From Pseudomonadota bacterium (GTDB taxonomy: Bacteria > Pseudomonadota > Gammaproteobacteria > Burkholderiales > Burkholderiaceae_C), in assembly GCA_029779845.1 (NCBI GenBank), contig JAKOZT010000125.1, positions 53,371 through 117,370 of the forward strand: a DNA stretch of 64,000 nt, in the 5' to 3' direction. This document shows positions 41,597 to 51,036 of the stretch, piece after piece. The notes under the pieces were generated by a model. That model made no database searches and had not been told where the DNA came from. It worked only from the letters and a program-made list of their open reading frames with translations. The translations under genes were made by a program, and so were the position numbers. Position 1 is the stretch's first letter, and every line of letters starts with the position of its first letter.

Positions 41597-43039
41597 ATGT
41601 GCAATCCGCTGGACCGCGAAACCGCCCCCGCCGTCATCGACGCGCTCTTCGCCGGCCAGGCCGCGCGCTCGCTGGCGCTGCGCAGCAGCAGCGCCGCCGA
41701 ACGCCGCGCCAGGCTAGGCCGCCTGCTCGACGCGCTGCTGGCGCGCCGCGAGGCCTTCGCCGCCGCCTTCGCGAAGGATCTGGGCAAGCCCGCCGTCGAG
41801 GTCGACCTGACCGAGCTGCTGCCGGTGGTCGACGAGATCCGCCACGCGCAGAAGCACCTGAAGCGCTGGATGCGTGCGCAGCGCGCCGCGCCGACGCTGA
41901 TGACGCTGGGCACCAAGGCGCGCATCGTCTGCCAGCCGCGCGGGCGCTGCCTGATCATCGGGCCGTGGAACTACCCGCTGTCCACGCTGGTCGGCCCGCT
42001 GGCCTCGGCGCTGGCCGCGGGCAACACGGTGATCCTCAAGCCCTCGGAGTTCACGCCGCACGTCAACGCGGTGATCGCCCAGCTCGTCGCCGGGGTGTTC
42101 GAGCCGGTCGAGGTCGCGATGGTCGAGGGCGCGATCGAGACCTCCACGCACCTGCTCGCGCTGCCCTTCGACCACATCTTCTTCACCGGCTCGCCGGCGG
42201 TCGGCAAGGTCGTGATGGCTGCCGCCGCCAGGCACCTCGCCTCGGTGACGCTGGAGCTGGGCGGCAAGTCGCCGGTGATCGTCGACGCCAGCGCCAACCT
42301 GCGCCACGCCGCCGAGCACCTGATGTGGGGCAAGCTGGTCAACGCCGGGCAGACCTGCGTCGCGCCCGATCACCTCTACGTGCACCGCTCGGTGATGGAG
42401 CCCTTCGTGGCGATGTGCCGCGAGGTGCTGGCCGAGCGCTTCGGCGCCGATGCGGCGGCGGTCGCGGCCAGCCCCAGCCTCGGCCGCATGATCCACGAGC
42501 GCCACGCGCAGCGCGTGGCCGCCCTGGTCGACGACGCGGTGGCGCAGGGCGCGCGCGTGCTCGCCGGCGGCACGCACGATGCGGCGCGGCGCTACGTCGC
42601 GCCGACGCTGCTGGCCGACGTGGGCGATGCGGCGCGCATCGCGCAGGAGGAGATCTTCGGCCCGGTGCTGCCGATCGCGCCCTTCGATTCGCTGGCCGAG
42701 GTGATCGCGCGCATCAACGCCGCGCCCAAGCCGCTGGCGCTGTACCTGTGGAGCCGCGACGCGGCGGCGGTCGACAAGCTGCGCACCGAAACCAGCTCGG
42801 GCAGCCTGTGCATCAACCTGTGCCTGCAGCAGTTCGCGCACGGCAACCTGCCGTTCGGCGGCGTCAACAACTCGGGGCTGGGCAACGCACACGGCGTGTT
42901 CGGCTTCAAGGCCTTCTCGCACGAGCGCGCGGTGCTGGCCGGCGGGCCGCTGTCGGCGCTGAAGATGCTGTTCCCGCCCTACACCGAGGGCAAGGCGAAG
43001 CTCAGCGCGATGCTGCTGAATCTGCTGCGGCGCGCGTGA
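41597..43039 (+). CDS. Class 3 aldehyde dehydrogenase (coniferyl-aldehyde-dehydrogenase-like)
   Basis: A 480-residue ALDH of the class 3 / coniferyl aldehyde dehydrogenase type: GPWNYPLSTLVGPL (122-135), FFTGSPAVGK, catalytic Glu220 in LELGGKSP, Cys254 in NAGQTCVAPDHL, and EEIFGPVLP. Class 3 enzymes oxidise long-chain and aromatic aldehydes. It stands alone between the receptor and the formate dehydrogenase genes; a role in aromatic aldehyde or formaldehyde-linked metabolism is inference. Confidence 0.9.
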   Translation: MCNPLDRETAPAVIDALFAGQAARSLALRSSSAAERRARLGRLLDALLARREAFAAAFAKDLGKPAVEVDLTELLPVVDEIRHAQKHLKRWMRAQRAAPTLMTLGTKARIVCQPRGRCLIIGPWNYPLSTLVGPLASALAAGNTVILKPSEFTPHVNAVIAQLVAGVFEPVEVAMVEGAIETSTHLLALPFDHIFFTGSPAVGKVVMAAAARHLASVTLELGGKSPVIVDASANLRHAAEHLMWGKLVNAGQTCVAPDHLYVHRSVMEPFVAMCREVLAERFGADAAAVAASPSLGRMIHERHAQRVAALVDDAVAQGARVLAGGTHDAARRYVAPTLLADVGDAARIAQEEIFGPVLPIAPFDSLAEVIARINAAPKPLALYLWSRDAAAVDKLRTETSSGSLCINLCLQQFAHGNLPFGGVNNSGLGNAHGVFGFKAFSHERAVLAGGPLSALKMLFPPYTEGKAKLSAMLLNLLRRA

Positions 43040-43067
43040 GCGGCACCGTGCCGTTCGGCCGAACGCC

Positions 43068-43289
43068 TCAGGCCAGCGCGCCCGTCTCGCGGATCGCCTG
43101 CAGCACCAGCGGCGAGAGCCCCGCGCCCTGCCGCTGCGCGACGTGCTCGGCGAGCGCGCGGCGCATGCGCGGCTCCCAGTAGCGGCGGATGTGCGTGGCG
43201 ATGCCGGCGCGCGCTTCGCCGTCATCGGGCATGGCCGAGAAGAACTCGCCGATGCGGTTGGCCATGTGCACGAGGTTGTCAATGTCCAT
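43068..43289 (-). CDS. fdsD: Formate dehydrogenase delta subunit
   Basis: A 73-residue protein with the FdsD pattern: MDIDNLVHMANRIGEFFSAM, then IATHIRRYWEPRMRRAL and a short C-terminus. The delta subunit is a small component of the soluble NAD-dependent molybdenum formate dehydrogenase and is thought to aid assembly. Last gene of the fdsGBACD operon, overlapping the fdsC stop by 11 bp. Confidence 0.9.
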   Translation of the reverse strand: MDIDNLVHMANRIGEFFSAMPDDGEARAGIATHIRRYWEPRMRRALAEHVAQRQGAGLSPLVLQAIRETGALA

Positions 43290-44115
43290 GAGGAGCCGCC
43301 AGTCCGAAGCGTTCGGGGAAGGTGTAGGCCACGCCGTCGCCGCCGCGCACGAAGCCGGCCAGCGCGACGTTCAGTTCATCGGCCGTGCGCACCGCCAGCG
43401 TGGTCGGCGCGGAGACGGCCGCCAGCGCGCCGATGCCGGCGGCGGCCGCCTTCTGCACCATCTCGAAGCTGGCGCGGCTGGTGATGACGGCGAAGCCGGC
43501 TGCCGTGTCGGCGCCTTCGCGCAGCAGCGCGCCGATCAGCTTGTCGAGCGCGTTGTGGCGGCCGATGTCCTCGCGCAGCATGCGCACGCGGCCGTCCAGG
43601 CCGCACCACGCGGCGGCGTGCGTCGCGCCAGTGAGCTGCTGCAGGGCCTGGTGCTGCCACAGCTCGCGCTGCGCGAGGGCGAGCGCCGCGCTGCCCACGC
43701 TCACCGCGGGCGCCGCCGGCAGCGCGCGGCGCACCTGCGCCAGGCTGTCGGTGCCGCACAGGCCGCAGCCGGTGCGCCCGGCGAGCGTGCGGCGGCGCTC
43801 CTTCAGGCGCCACTCGCAGGCCGACGAGACGTCGAGGCGCAACTCGATGCCTTGGGCCACGGTCTGAACCTCGACGCCGAACAGCTCGCGCGGCGCGTCG
43901 ATCAGTCCCTCGGTGAAGGCGAAGCCGAGCGCGAAGTCTTCAAGCTCGACGGGGCTGGCGAGCATCACCGCGTGCGAGATGCCGTTGAACACCAGGGCCA
44001 CCGGCACCTCCTCGGCGAGCAGGTCGGCGCGCGCCGTGCAACGCGCGCCGCGCCATTCGGCGACCGAGGCGGCCGCCGTGCCGGGCGGCGCGAGCGAGGC
44101 GTCGAGCGGCTTCAC
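43279..44115 (-). CDS. fdhD: Formate dehydrogenase accessory sulfurtransferase FdhD/FdsC
   Basis: A 278-residue FdhD-family protein: VALVFNGISHAVMLASPVEL, the conserved Cys pair in TGCGLCGTDS that transfers sulfur, and RHNALDKLIGAL with ITSRASFEMVQKAA. It sulfurates the bis-molybdopterin guanine dinucleotide cofactor of FdsA, which is required for activity. GTG start overlapping the fdsA stop (GTGA), hence the fdsC name in related operons. Confidence 0.92.
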   Translation of the reverse strand: MKPLDASLAPPGTAAASVAEWRGARCTARADLLAEEVPVALVFNGISHAVMLASPVELEDFALGFAFTEGLIDAPRELFGVEVQTVAQGIELRLDVSSACEWRLKERRRTLAGRTGCGLCGTDSLAQVRRALPAAPAVSVGSAALALAQRELWQHQALQQLTGATHAAAWCGLDGRVRMLREDIGRHNALDKLIGALLREGADTAAGFAVITSRASFEMVQKAAAAGIGALAAVSAPTTLAVRTADELNVALAGFVRGGDGVAYTFPERFGLAAPHGH

Positions 44116-46994
44116 TTGCCCACCATCTCGGCCTTGGCCGCGCGGCCCTGCGCCAGCAGATCGAGCTGCCGGCGGTTGAAGTCGGCGTATTCCTTCTGCC
44201 ACTCGGAGGGCTGCATCACCTTGGTCACCTGCACCGCGGTCACCTTGTACTCGGGGCAGTTGGTGGCCCAGTCGGAGCTGTCGGTGGTGATCACGTTGGC
44301 GCCCGACTCGGGGAAGTGGAAGGTGGTGTAGACCACCCCGGGCTGCATGCGCTCGCTGATCACCGCGCGCTGCACCGTGTGGCCGGCGCGGCTGGCGATG
44401 CCAACCCAGTCGCCCTCGACGATGCCGCGCTCCTGCGCGTCGTGCGGGTGGATCTCCAGCCGGTCCTCGTCGTGCCACTGGTTGTTGGGCGTGCGCCGCG
44501 TCTGCGCGCCGACGTTGTACTGGCTGAGGATGCGGCCGGTGGTCAGCAGCAGCGGGTAGCGGCGCGTGACCTTCTCTTCCGAGGGCACGTACTGCGTGTT
44601 GAAGAAGCGCCCCTTGCCGCGCACGAAGCGGTCGACGTGCATCAGCGCGGTGCCGGCTTCGTCGGTGCCCTCGTTGCAGGGCCACTGCACGCTGCCCAGG
44701 CGCTCGATCTTCTCGTAGCTGACGCCGGCGAAGGTCGGCGTCAGCGCGGCGATCTCGCGCATGATCTCCTCGGGGTGCGCGTAGTGCATCGGGTAGCCCA
44801 GCGCGTTGGCGAGCTTGACCGTCACCTCCCAGTCGGCGAAGCCGGGAATCGGCGGCATCACCTGGCGCACGCGGCTGATGCGCCGCTCGGCATTGGTGAA
44901 GGTGCCGTCCTTCTCCAGGAAGCTGGTGCCGGGCAGCAGCACGTGCGCGTACTTCGCGGTCTCGTTCAGGAAGATGTCCTGCACGACGATGCACTCCATC
45001 GCCGACAGCGCCGCGGCCACGTGCTGCGTGTTGGGGTCGCTCTGCACGATGTCCTCGCCCTGGCAGTACAGGCCCTTGAAGCTGCCGGCCAGCGCGGCTT
45101 CGAACATGTTCGGGATGCGCAGGCCCGGCTCGGGGCTGAGTTCCACGCCCCAGGCGGCCTCGAAGCTGCTGCGCACCGTGGTGTCGGCGATGTGGCGGTA
45201 GCCCGGCAGCTCGTGCGGGAAGCTGCCCATGTCGCAGCTGCCCTGCACGTTGTTCTGGCCGCGCAGCGGGTTCACGCCGACGCCTTCGCGGCCGACCATG
45301 CCGCAGGCCATCGCGAGGTTGCAGATGCCGATCACCATCGTCGAGCCCTGCGCGTGCTCGGTGACGCCCAGGCCGTAGTAGATCGCCGAGTTCGGCCCGC
45401 TCGCATACAGCCGCGCGGCGGCGCGCACCTCGGCGGCCGGCACGCCGGTGACGGCCTCGAAGGCCTCGGGCGAGTTCTCCGGGCGGGCGACGAAGGCGCG
45501 CCAGTCGGCGAAGCTCTTCGTGTCGCAGCGCTCGGCCACGTAGGCTTCGTTGACCAGCCCCTCGGTGACGACCACGTGCGCCAGCGCATTGATCATCGCG
45601 ACGTTGGTGCCGGGCTTGAGCGCGAGGTGGTGCTGCGCGCGGACGTGCGGCGAATTCACCAGCTCGATGCGGCGCGGGTCGACCACGACCAGCTTCGCGC
45701 CTTCGCGCAGGCGCTTCTTCATGCGCGAGCCGAACACCGGGTGCGCGTCGGTCGGATTGGCGCCGATGACCATGATCACGTCGGCATGCTCGACGCTCTT
45801 GAAGGTCTGCGTGCCCGCCGAGGTGCCGTAGGTCTGGCCCATGCCGTAGCCGGTGGGCGAGTGGCACACGCGCGCGCAGGTGTCGACGTTGTTGGTGCCG
45901 AAGGCGGCGCGCACCAGCTTCTGCACCAGGTAGGTCTCCTCGTTGGTGCAACGGCTCGACGTGATGCCGCCCACCGAGTCCTTGCCGTGCTGGGCCTGGA
46001 TGCGCTTGAACTCGCTGGCGGCGTGGTTGATGGCCTCGTCCCACGTCACCTCGCGCCACGGATCGCTGATCCTGGCGCGGATCATCGGCTTGGTGATGCG
46101 GTCCTTGTGGGTGGCGTAGCCCCAGGCGAAGCGGCCCTTGACGCAGGAGTGCCCGTCGTTGGCCTTGCCGTCCTTCCACGGCACCATGCGCACGACCGTG
46201 TTGCCCTTCATCTCGGCCTTGAAGGCGCAGCCTACGCCGCAGTAGGCGCAGGTGGTGATCACGCTGTGCTCGGCCTGGCCGAGCTCGATGACGGTCTTCT
46301 CCTGCAGCGTCGCGGTCGGGCAGGCCTGCACGCAGGCGCCGCAGCTGACGCACTCGCTGTCCATGAAGGGCTGGTCCTGGCCGGGCGACACGCGGCTGTC
46401 GAAGCCGCGTCCCGAGATCGTCAGCGCGAAGGTGCCCTGCGTCTCCTCGCAGGCCCGCACGCAGCGGTTGCAGACGATGCACTTGCTCGCGTCGTAGGTG
46501 AAGTACGGGTTCGACTCGTCCTTCTTGGCGTCGCAGTGGTGCGCCCCGGCCGCGGCGCCGACGCCGTAGCGCACGTTGCGCAGGCCCGTCACCCCGGCCA
46601 TGTCCTGCAGCTCGCAGTCGCCGTTGGCCGCGCAGGTCAGGCAGTCCAGCGGGTGGTCGCTGATGTACAGCTCCATCACGCCCTTGCGCAGATCCTGCAG
46701 CTTCGGGCTCTGGGTGCGCACCACCATGCCGGCCTCGGCCGGCGTGGTGCACGAAGCGGGGTAGCCGCGCCGGCCCTCGATCTCCACCAGGCACAGCCGG
46801 CACGAGCCGAAGGGCTCCAGGCTGTCGGTGGCGCAGAGTTTGGGAACCTGCACGCCGGCGTCGATGGCCGCGCGCATCAGCGAGGTGCCTTCGGGCACCG
46901 TGACGCTCGCGCCGTCGATGCTCAGCGTGACGGTCTTCCCGGCGGTGCTCGCCGGCGTGCCGTAGTCGATTTCGCTCGGGTGGTGATGCAGCAT
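44112..46994 (-). CDS. fdsA: Formate dehydrogenase alpha (molybdenum catalytic) subunit
   Basis: A 960-residue subunit. In order: an N-terminal [2Fe-2S] ferredoxin domain (C54, C65, C68, C82), the His-Cys [4Fe-4S] region HPLDCLTCAANGDC, two ferredoxin-type clusters (CIVCNRCVRAC and CVSCGACVQAC), the molybdopterin-domain cluster CAYCGVGC, and the catalytic cysteine in RVCHSPTGYG, where other formate dehydrogenases have selenocysteine. It oxidises formate to CO2 and sends electrons to FdsB. The ATG at 46994 lies 11 bp after the fdsB stop. Length and cluster set match the cytoplasmic NAD-dependent enzyme. Confidence 0.96.
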   Translation of the reverse strand: MLHHHPSEIDYGTPASTAGKTVTLSIDGASVTVPEGTSLMRAAIDAGVQVPKLCATDSLEPFGSCRLCLVEIEGRRGYPASCTTPAEAGMVVRTQSPKLQDLRKGVMELYISDHPLDCLTCAANGDCELQDMAGVTGLRNVRYGVGAAAGAHHCDAKKDESNPYFTYDASKCIVCNRCVRACEETQGTFALTISGRGFDSRVSPGQDQPFMDSECVSCGACVQACPTATLQEKTVIELGQAEHSVITTCAYCGVGCAFKAEMKGNTVVRMVPWKDGKANDGHSCVKGRFAWGYATHKDRITKPMIRARISDPWREVTWDEAINHAASEFKRIQAQHGKDSVGGITSSRCTNEETYLVQKLVRAAFGTNNVDTCARVCHSPTGYGMGQTYGTSAGTQTFKSVEHADVIMVIGANPTDAHPVFGSRMKKRLREGAKLVVVDPRRIELVNSPHVRAQHHLALKPGTNVAMINALAHVVVTEGLVNEAYVAERCDTKSFADWRAFVARPENSPEAFEAVTGVPAAEVRAAARLYASGPNSAIYYGLGVTEHAQGSTMVIGICNLAMACGMVGREGVGVNPLRGQNNVQGSCDMGSFPHELPGYRHIADTTVRSSFEAAWGVELSPEPGLRIPNMFEAALAGSFKGLYCQGEDIVQSDPNTQHVAAALSAMECIVVQDIFLNETAKYAHVLLPGTSFLEKDGTFTNAERRISRVRQVMPPIPGFADWEVTVKLANALGYPMHYAHPEEIMREIAALTPTFAGVSYEKIERLGSVQWPCNEGTDEAGTALMHVDRFVRGKGRFFNTQYVPSEEKVTRRYPLLLTTGRILSQYNVGAQTRRTPNNQWHDEDRLEIHPHDAQERGIVEGDWVGIASRAGHTVQRAVISERMQPGVVYTTFHFPESGANVITTDSSDWATNCPEYKVTAVQVTKVMQPSEWQKEYADFNRRQLDLLAQGRAAKAEMVGK

Positions 46995-47005
46995 CTCGGC
47001 TCTCC

Positions 47006-48565
47006 TCAGGCGGCTTGTTCGGTCGGGGCGTTCACGCCGAAGTCCTCGGGCCAGTGGTCCAGCGCGGACAGCACCGGGTAGGGCGTCATGCCGCCCATCG
47101 CGCACAGGCTGCCGGCCAGCATGGTGTCGCACAGGTCGCGCAGCAGGATCACCTGCTCGGCGCGGCGCTCGTTGCGGGTGATGCGGTCGATGACTTCCAC
47201 CCCGCGCGTGCTGCCGATGCGGCAGGGCGTGCACTTGCCGCAGCTCTCCAGCGCGCAGAACTCCATCGCGTAGCGCGCCAGCCTGGCCATGTCGGCCGTG
47301 TCGTCGTGCACGACGATGCCGCCGTGGCCGAGCACCGCGCCGAAGGCGGCATAGGCTTCGTAGTCGAGCGGCACGTCCCACTTGGCCTCGGGCACGTAGG
47401 TGCCCAGCGGGCCGCCGACCTGGATGGCCTTGACCGGCCGGCCGCTGCGCGTGCCGCCGCCGAAGTCGAACACCAGCTCTCTGAGGGTCAGGCCGAAGGC
47501 CTTCTCGACCAGCCCGCCGTGCCGGATGTTGCCGGCCAGCTGGAAGGGCAGCGTGCCGCGCGAGCGGCCCATGCCGTAGTCCTTGTAGAAGGCGGATCCC
47601 CGGGCCAGGATGATGGGCACGCTGGCCAGGCTGATCACGTTGTTGATCACCGTGGGCATGCCGAACAGGCCTTGCAGCGCCGGCAGCGGCGGCTTGGCGC
47701 GCACGATGCCGCGCTTGCCTTCGATGCTCTCGAGCATCGCGGTCTCTTCGCCGCAGACGTAGGCGCCGGCGGCCTTGCGCACTTCGAGCCGGAAGGCCTT
47801 GCCGCTGTGGCAGACGTTCTCGCCGAGGAAGCCGGCCGCTTCGGCGCGGGCGATGGCTTCGCGCATCACGGCCACCGCGTGCGGGTACTCGGAGCGGATG
47901 TAGATGTAGCCCTGGGTGGCACCCACCGCGAGGCCGGCGATCGCCATGCCTTCGATCAGCATGAACGGGTCGCCTTCGAGCGTCATGCGGTCGGAGAAGG
48001 TGCCCGAGTCGCCTTCGTCGGCGTTGCAGACGACGTACTTCTGCGCCGCCCGCGCGCCGGCCACGGTCTTCCACTTGATGCCGGCCGGGAAGGCGGCGCC
48101 GCCGCGGCCGCGCAGGCCGGAGTCGAGCACTTCCTGGACGATGGCCGCGGGCTCCAGCGTCAAGGCGCGCTTCAGGCCGGCCCAGCCTTCGTGGGCTTCG
48201 TAGTCGGCCAGCGAGAGCGGATCGGTCACGCCCATGCGCGCGAAGGTCAGGCGTTCCTGCCTGGCGAGGTAGGGGATGGCTTCGGTGAGGCCGTGGCACA
48301 GCGGGTGCGCGCCGCCTTCGAGCAGCCCGGCGTCGAACAGGCCGCGCATGTCGTCGCTGCTCACCGGGCCGTAGGCGACACGCCCGGCCGGCGTGGCCAC
48401 CTCCACCAGCGGCTCGAGCCAGAACAGGCCGCGCGAGCCGTTGCGCACCAGCTTCACGGCGCGGCCGCGCGCGGCGGCTTCGGCGGCGATCAGGTCGGCC
48501 ACTTCGTCCGCGCCGGCGGCCAGCGCGGCGGCGTCGCGGGGGATGTAGACGGTGACGGCGTTCAT
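47006..48565 (-). CDS. fdsB: Formate dehydrogenase beta (NADH/FMN) subunit
   Basis: A 519-residue NuoF-like flavoprotein with an N-terminal thioredoxin-like domain: FMN/NADH-binding GLRGRGGAAFPAGIKWK, NADEGDSGTFSDR, and cluster motif ESCGKCTPCRIGSTRG. It receives electrons from FdsA clusters and reduces NAD+. Its ATG overlaps the fdsG stop by 4 bp. Confidence 0.95.
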   Translation of the reverse strand: MNAVTVYIPRDAAALAAGADEVADLIAAEAAARGRAVKLVRNGSRGLFWLEPLVEVATPAGRVAYGPVSSDDMRGLFDAGLLEGGAHPLCHGLTEAIPYLARQERLTFARMGVTDPLSLADYEAHEGWAGLKRALTLEPAAIVQEVLDSGLRGRGGAAFPAGIKWKTVAGARAAQKYVVCNADEGDSGTFSDRMTLEGDPFMLIEGMAIAGLAVGATQGYIYIRSEYPHAVAVMREAIARAEAAGFLGENVCHSGKAFRLEVRKAAGAYVCGEETAMLESIEGKRGIVRAKPPLPALQGLFGMPTVINNVISLASVPIILARGSAFYKDYGMGRSRGTLPFQLAGNIRHGGLVEKAFGLTLRELVFDFGGGTRSGRPVKAIQVGGPLGTYVPEAKWDVPLDYEAYAAFGAVLGHGGIVVHDDTADMARLARYAMEFCALESCGKCTPCRIGSTRGVEVIDRITRNERRAEQVILLRDLCDTMLAGSLCAMGGMTPYPVLSALDHWPEDFGVNAPTEQAA

Positions 48566-49029
48566 TGCGCGCTCCCCACGCCGGCGAGCAGGCGTTCGAG
48601 TTTCTCGGGGGTCACGCGCGCATGCAGCTTGTCGTCGATCTGCAGCGCCGGCGACGAGGCGCACAGGCCCAGGCAGTACACCGGTTCGAGGGTCACCGCG
48701 CCGTCGGCGCGGGTCTCGTGGGCCTTGCAGCCCAGCAGCGCTTCGGCGCGCGCCAGCAGGTCTTCGCCGCCGCAGGCCTGGCAGCTCTCGGCGCGGCACA
48801 CCTGCACCACCGTGCGGCCCGGCGCTTCGCGGCGGAAGAAGTGGTAGTAGGTGAGCACGCCGTGCACCTCGGCGCGCGAGCGGTTGAAGGCCTGCGCCAG
48901 CACCGCCACGGCTTCCTCGGGCACGTGGCCCAGCGCCTCCTGCACCGCGTGCAGCGCGGGCATCAGCCCGCCGGGGATGTCGCGGTGCGCATCGGCAATG
49001 CGCTCAACGGGGGCGATGGCTTCCGTCAT
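48562..49029 (-). CDS. fdsG: Formate dehydrogenase gamma (NuoE-like) subunit
   Basis: A 155-residue NuoE-type [2Fe-2S] protein: HVPEEAVAVLAQAFNRSRAE, TYYHFFRREAPG, cluster ligands in VQVCRAESCQACGG and VYCLGLCASSP. The ATG at 49029 has a GGAG about 10 bp upstream; a longer frame would cover the promoter region. First gene of the operon, divergent from its regulator. Confidence 0.94.
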   Translation of the reverse strand: MTEAIAPVERIADAHRDIPGGLMPALHAVQEALGHVPEEAVAVLAQAFNRSRAEVHGVLTYYHFFRREAPGRTVVQVCRAESCQACGGEDLLARAEALLGCKAHETRADGAVTLEPVYCLGLCASSPALQIDDKLHARVTPEKLERLLAGVGSAQ

Positions 49030-49060
49030 GGCGGTTTGTCTCCTGTCGGCCGCTGTGTTC

Positions 49061-49179
49061 TTGAATAGGTGGCGCGGCACATATGGCGGCCGGCCGCGGA
49101 TGCCGCGATGGTCGTGCCAATCGCCTGCGACGGCAATATGATCCGGTCGGGCGTTGCCATCGGCTGTGCAGCGCCTATT
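49061..49179. promoter_or_regulatory. fdsG/fdsR divergent control region
   Basis: Two mirrored elements flank this region: TTGAATAGG (49061-49069) and CCTATTTGAA (49174-49183, in reverse TTCAAATAGG). Read outward, each provides a TATT(C/T) -10-like element for its own gene. The symmetry suggests twin promoters or FdsR sites, but the -35 elements are weak. Confidence 0.35.
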
Positions 49180-49199
49180 TGAAGCCGCCGATCCCACCC

Positions 49200-50288
49200 A
49201 TGTTCCGCGTCTCCGTCGCCCCGCTGTGGACCATCGAAGGCCCCGATGGCCGCGTGCTCGGCCCGCGCGTGGTGGAGCTGCTGGTGCAGGTCGACGAGCA
49301 CGGCAGCCTGGCCGGCGCCTGCGCGGCCAGCGGCGTGTCTTACCGCCACGCCTGGCAGCTGCTGCGCGAGGGCGAGGCGCTGTTCGGCCAGCCGCTGCTG
49401 GTGATGTCGCGCGGCAAGGGCTCGCAGCTCACCGGCTTGGGCGAGCGCCTGGTGTGGGCGCAGCGGCGCGTGCAGGCGCGGCTGTCGCCGGTGCTGGATT
49501 CGCTCGCCTCCGAGCTGAACGCCGAGATCCGCAAGGCGCTCAGCGCCGCGCCCGAGCGGCTGCGCATCCACGCCAGCCACGGCTTCGCGGTGCAGATGCT
49601 GCACGAGGCGATGGAGCGCGAGGCGCTGTCGCACGAGCTGAAGTACTGCGGCAGCGCCGAGGCGCTGGCCGCGCTGGTCAGCGGCGCCTGCGACGTGGCG
49701 GGCTTCCACGTGCCGCTGGGCGAGTTCGAGGCCGCCACCGTCACGCACTACCGCCCCTGGCTCGACCCGGCGCGCCAGCGCCTGGTGCTGCTGGCCACGC
49801 GCCGCCAGGGCCTGATGGTGACGCCGGGCAACCCGAAGAAGATCTACGACGTGGCCGACCTCGCGCGGCCCGAGGTGCGCTTCATCAACCGCCAGCCCGG
49901 CTCGGGCACGCGCCACCTGCTCGACCTGATGCTGCGCCAGCGCCGCATCGACGCGGCGGCGATCCGCGGCCACGAGCAGTGCGAGTACACCCACGCCGCG
50001 GTGGCCGCGTTCGTGGCCAGCGGCATGGCCGACGCCGGCTTCGGGCTGGAAGTGCCGGCGCGCGAGTTCAAGCTCGAATTCCTGCCCTGCCACCAGGAGC
50101 GCTACTTCTTCCTCTGCGAAGCCGCGAGCCTGGAGACGCCCGACCTGCGCCGCATGCTCGAACTGCTGCGCAGCGACGACTTCCGCGCCGCGGTGAACCG
50201 GCTGCCCGGCTACCAGGCCGACGAGGCCGGGCGCGTGCTGACGCTGCCGGAGGCGTTCGCCTCGCTGACGCGGCGCGCGCATCGCTGA
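49200..50288 (+). CDS. ModE/LysR-like regulator of formate dehydrogenase (FdsR-like)
   Basis: A 362-residue protein with a ModE-type winged helix (residues about 20-90: ELLVQVDEHGSLAGACAASG, VSYRHAWQLL) joined to a periplasmic-binding-protein-like domain (about 120-345; VRFINRQPGSGTRHLLDLML). This architecture (molybdate/tungstate-type substrate-binding regulators) matches the regulator encoded beside fds operons in Cupriavidus and relatives. It probably senses formate or an oxyanion and controls the divergent fds operon. Confidence 0.85.
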   Translation: MFRVSVAPLWTIEGPDGRVLGPRVVELLVQVDEHGSLAGACAASGVSYRHAWQLLREGEALFGQPLLVMSRGKGSQLTGLGERLVWAQRRVQARLSPVLDSLASELNAEIRKALSAAPERLRIHASHGFAVQMLHEAMEREALSHELKYCGSAEALAALVSGACDVAGFHVPLGEFEAATVTHYRPWLDPARQRLVLLATRRQGLMVTPGNPKKIYDVADLARPEVRFINRQPGSGTRHLLDLMLRQRRIDAAAIRGHEQCEYTHAAVAAFVASGMADAGFGLEVPAREFKLEFLPCHQERYFFLCEAASLETPDLRRMLELLRSDDFRAAVNRLPGYQADEAGRVLTLPEAFASLTRRAHR

Positions 50289-50325
50289 GATACTGGCCGC
50301 CGGCCCCACACAAGGAGACGACAGC

Positions 50326-51018
50326 ATGCAAGGCATCGAATTCAAGCGACCCGATGGACAGACCGCCAGGGGCGAACTGGCGAGCGCCGAGCGGCCGCTC
50401 GGCGCGGTGGTGGTGATCCAGGAGTGGTGGGGCCTGAACGACCAGATCCGCGGCGTCGCGCGCCGCTTCGCCGACGCCGGCTTCACCGCGCTGGTGCCCG
50501 ATCTCTATCGCGGCAAGAGCACCGTCGAGGCCGAGGAGGCGCACCACCTGATGAGCGGCCTGAACTTCGGCGAGGCGGCGCAGCAGGACATCCGCGGCGC
50601 GGTGCAGTACCTGAAAGGCCTGAAGCTCGGCAGCGGCAAGGTGGGCGTCACCGGCTACTGCATGGGCGGCGCGCTGACGGTGCTGGCCTCGACGATGGTG
50701 CCCGAGGCCGACGCCGCGGTGGTCTGGTACGGCCTGCCGCCGCTCGAATATGTCGACGCCAGCAAGATCAAGATCCCGCTGCAGGCCCACTGGGCCACGC
50801 AGGACCAGGCCTTCGCGATCGAGAGCGTCGACGGCCTGGAGGCGAAGCTGAAGGACGCCGGCGTGCGCTACGAAGGGCACCGCTACCAGGCGCACCACGC
50901 CTTCGCCAACGAGACGGCGCAGGGGCGCGGCCGCATCCCGATCACGCAGTACGACGCGGCCTGGGCGCAGATGGCCTGGGACCGCACGATGCGCTTCTTC
51001 GGCGCGGCGCTCGTTTGA
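50326..51018 (+). CDS. Dienelactone hydrolase family protein
   Basis: A 230-residue alpha/beta hydrolase with a Cys nucleophile (Cys112 in GYCMGGAL), the conserved acidic IQEWWGLND near residue 33, an Asp near 168 and a His in YQAHHAF near 200: the Cys-Asp-His triad of dienelactone hydrolases. Classical members hydrolyse dienelactone from chloroaromatics, but many genomes carry housekeeping homologues of unknown substrate. It has an AAGGAG site and is followed 18 bp later by another hydrolase. Confidence 0.87.
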   Translation: MQGIEFKRPDGQTARGELASAERPLGAVVVIQEWWGLNDQIRGVARRFADAGFTALVPDLYRGKSTVEAEEAHHLMSGLNFGEAAQQDIRGAVQYLKGLKLGSGKVGVTGYCMGGALTVLASTMVPEADAAVVWYGLPPLEYVDASKIKIPLQAHWATQDQAFAIESVDGLEAKLKDAGVRYEGHRYQAHHAFANETAQGRGRIPITQYDAAWAQMAWDRTMRFFGAALV

Positions 51019-51036
51019 AGGAAGGTCTGCGGGTCG

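Noticed and set aside
44316..48847. Long plus-strand frames opposite fdsA and fdsB
   Set aside because: Shadows of the conserved formate dehydrogenase genes on the minus strand.
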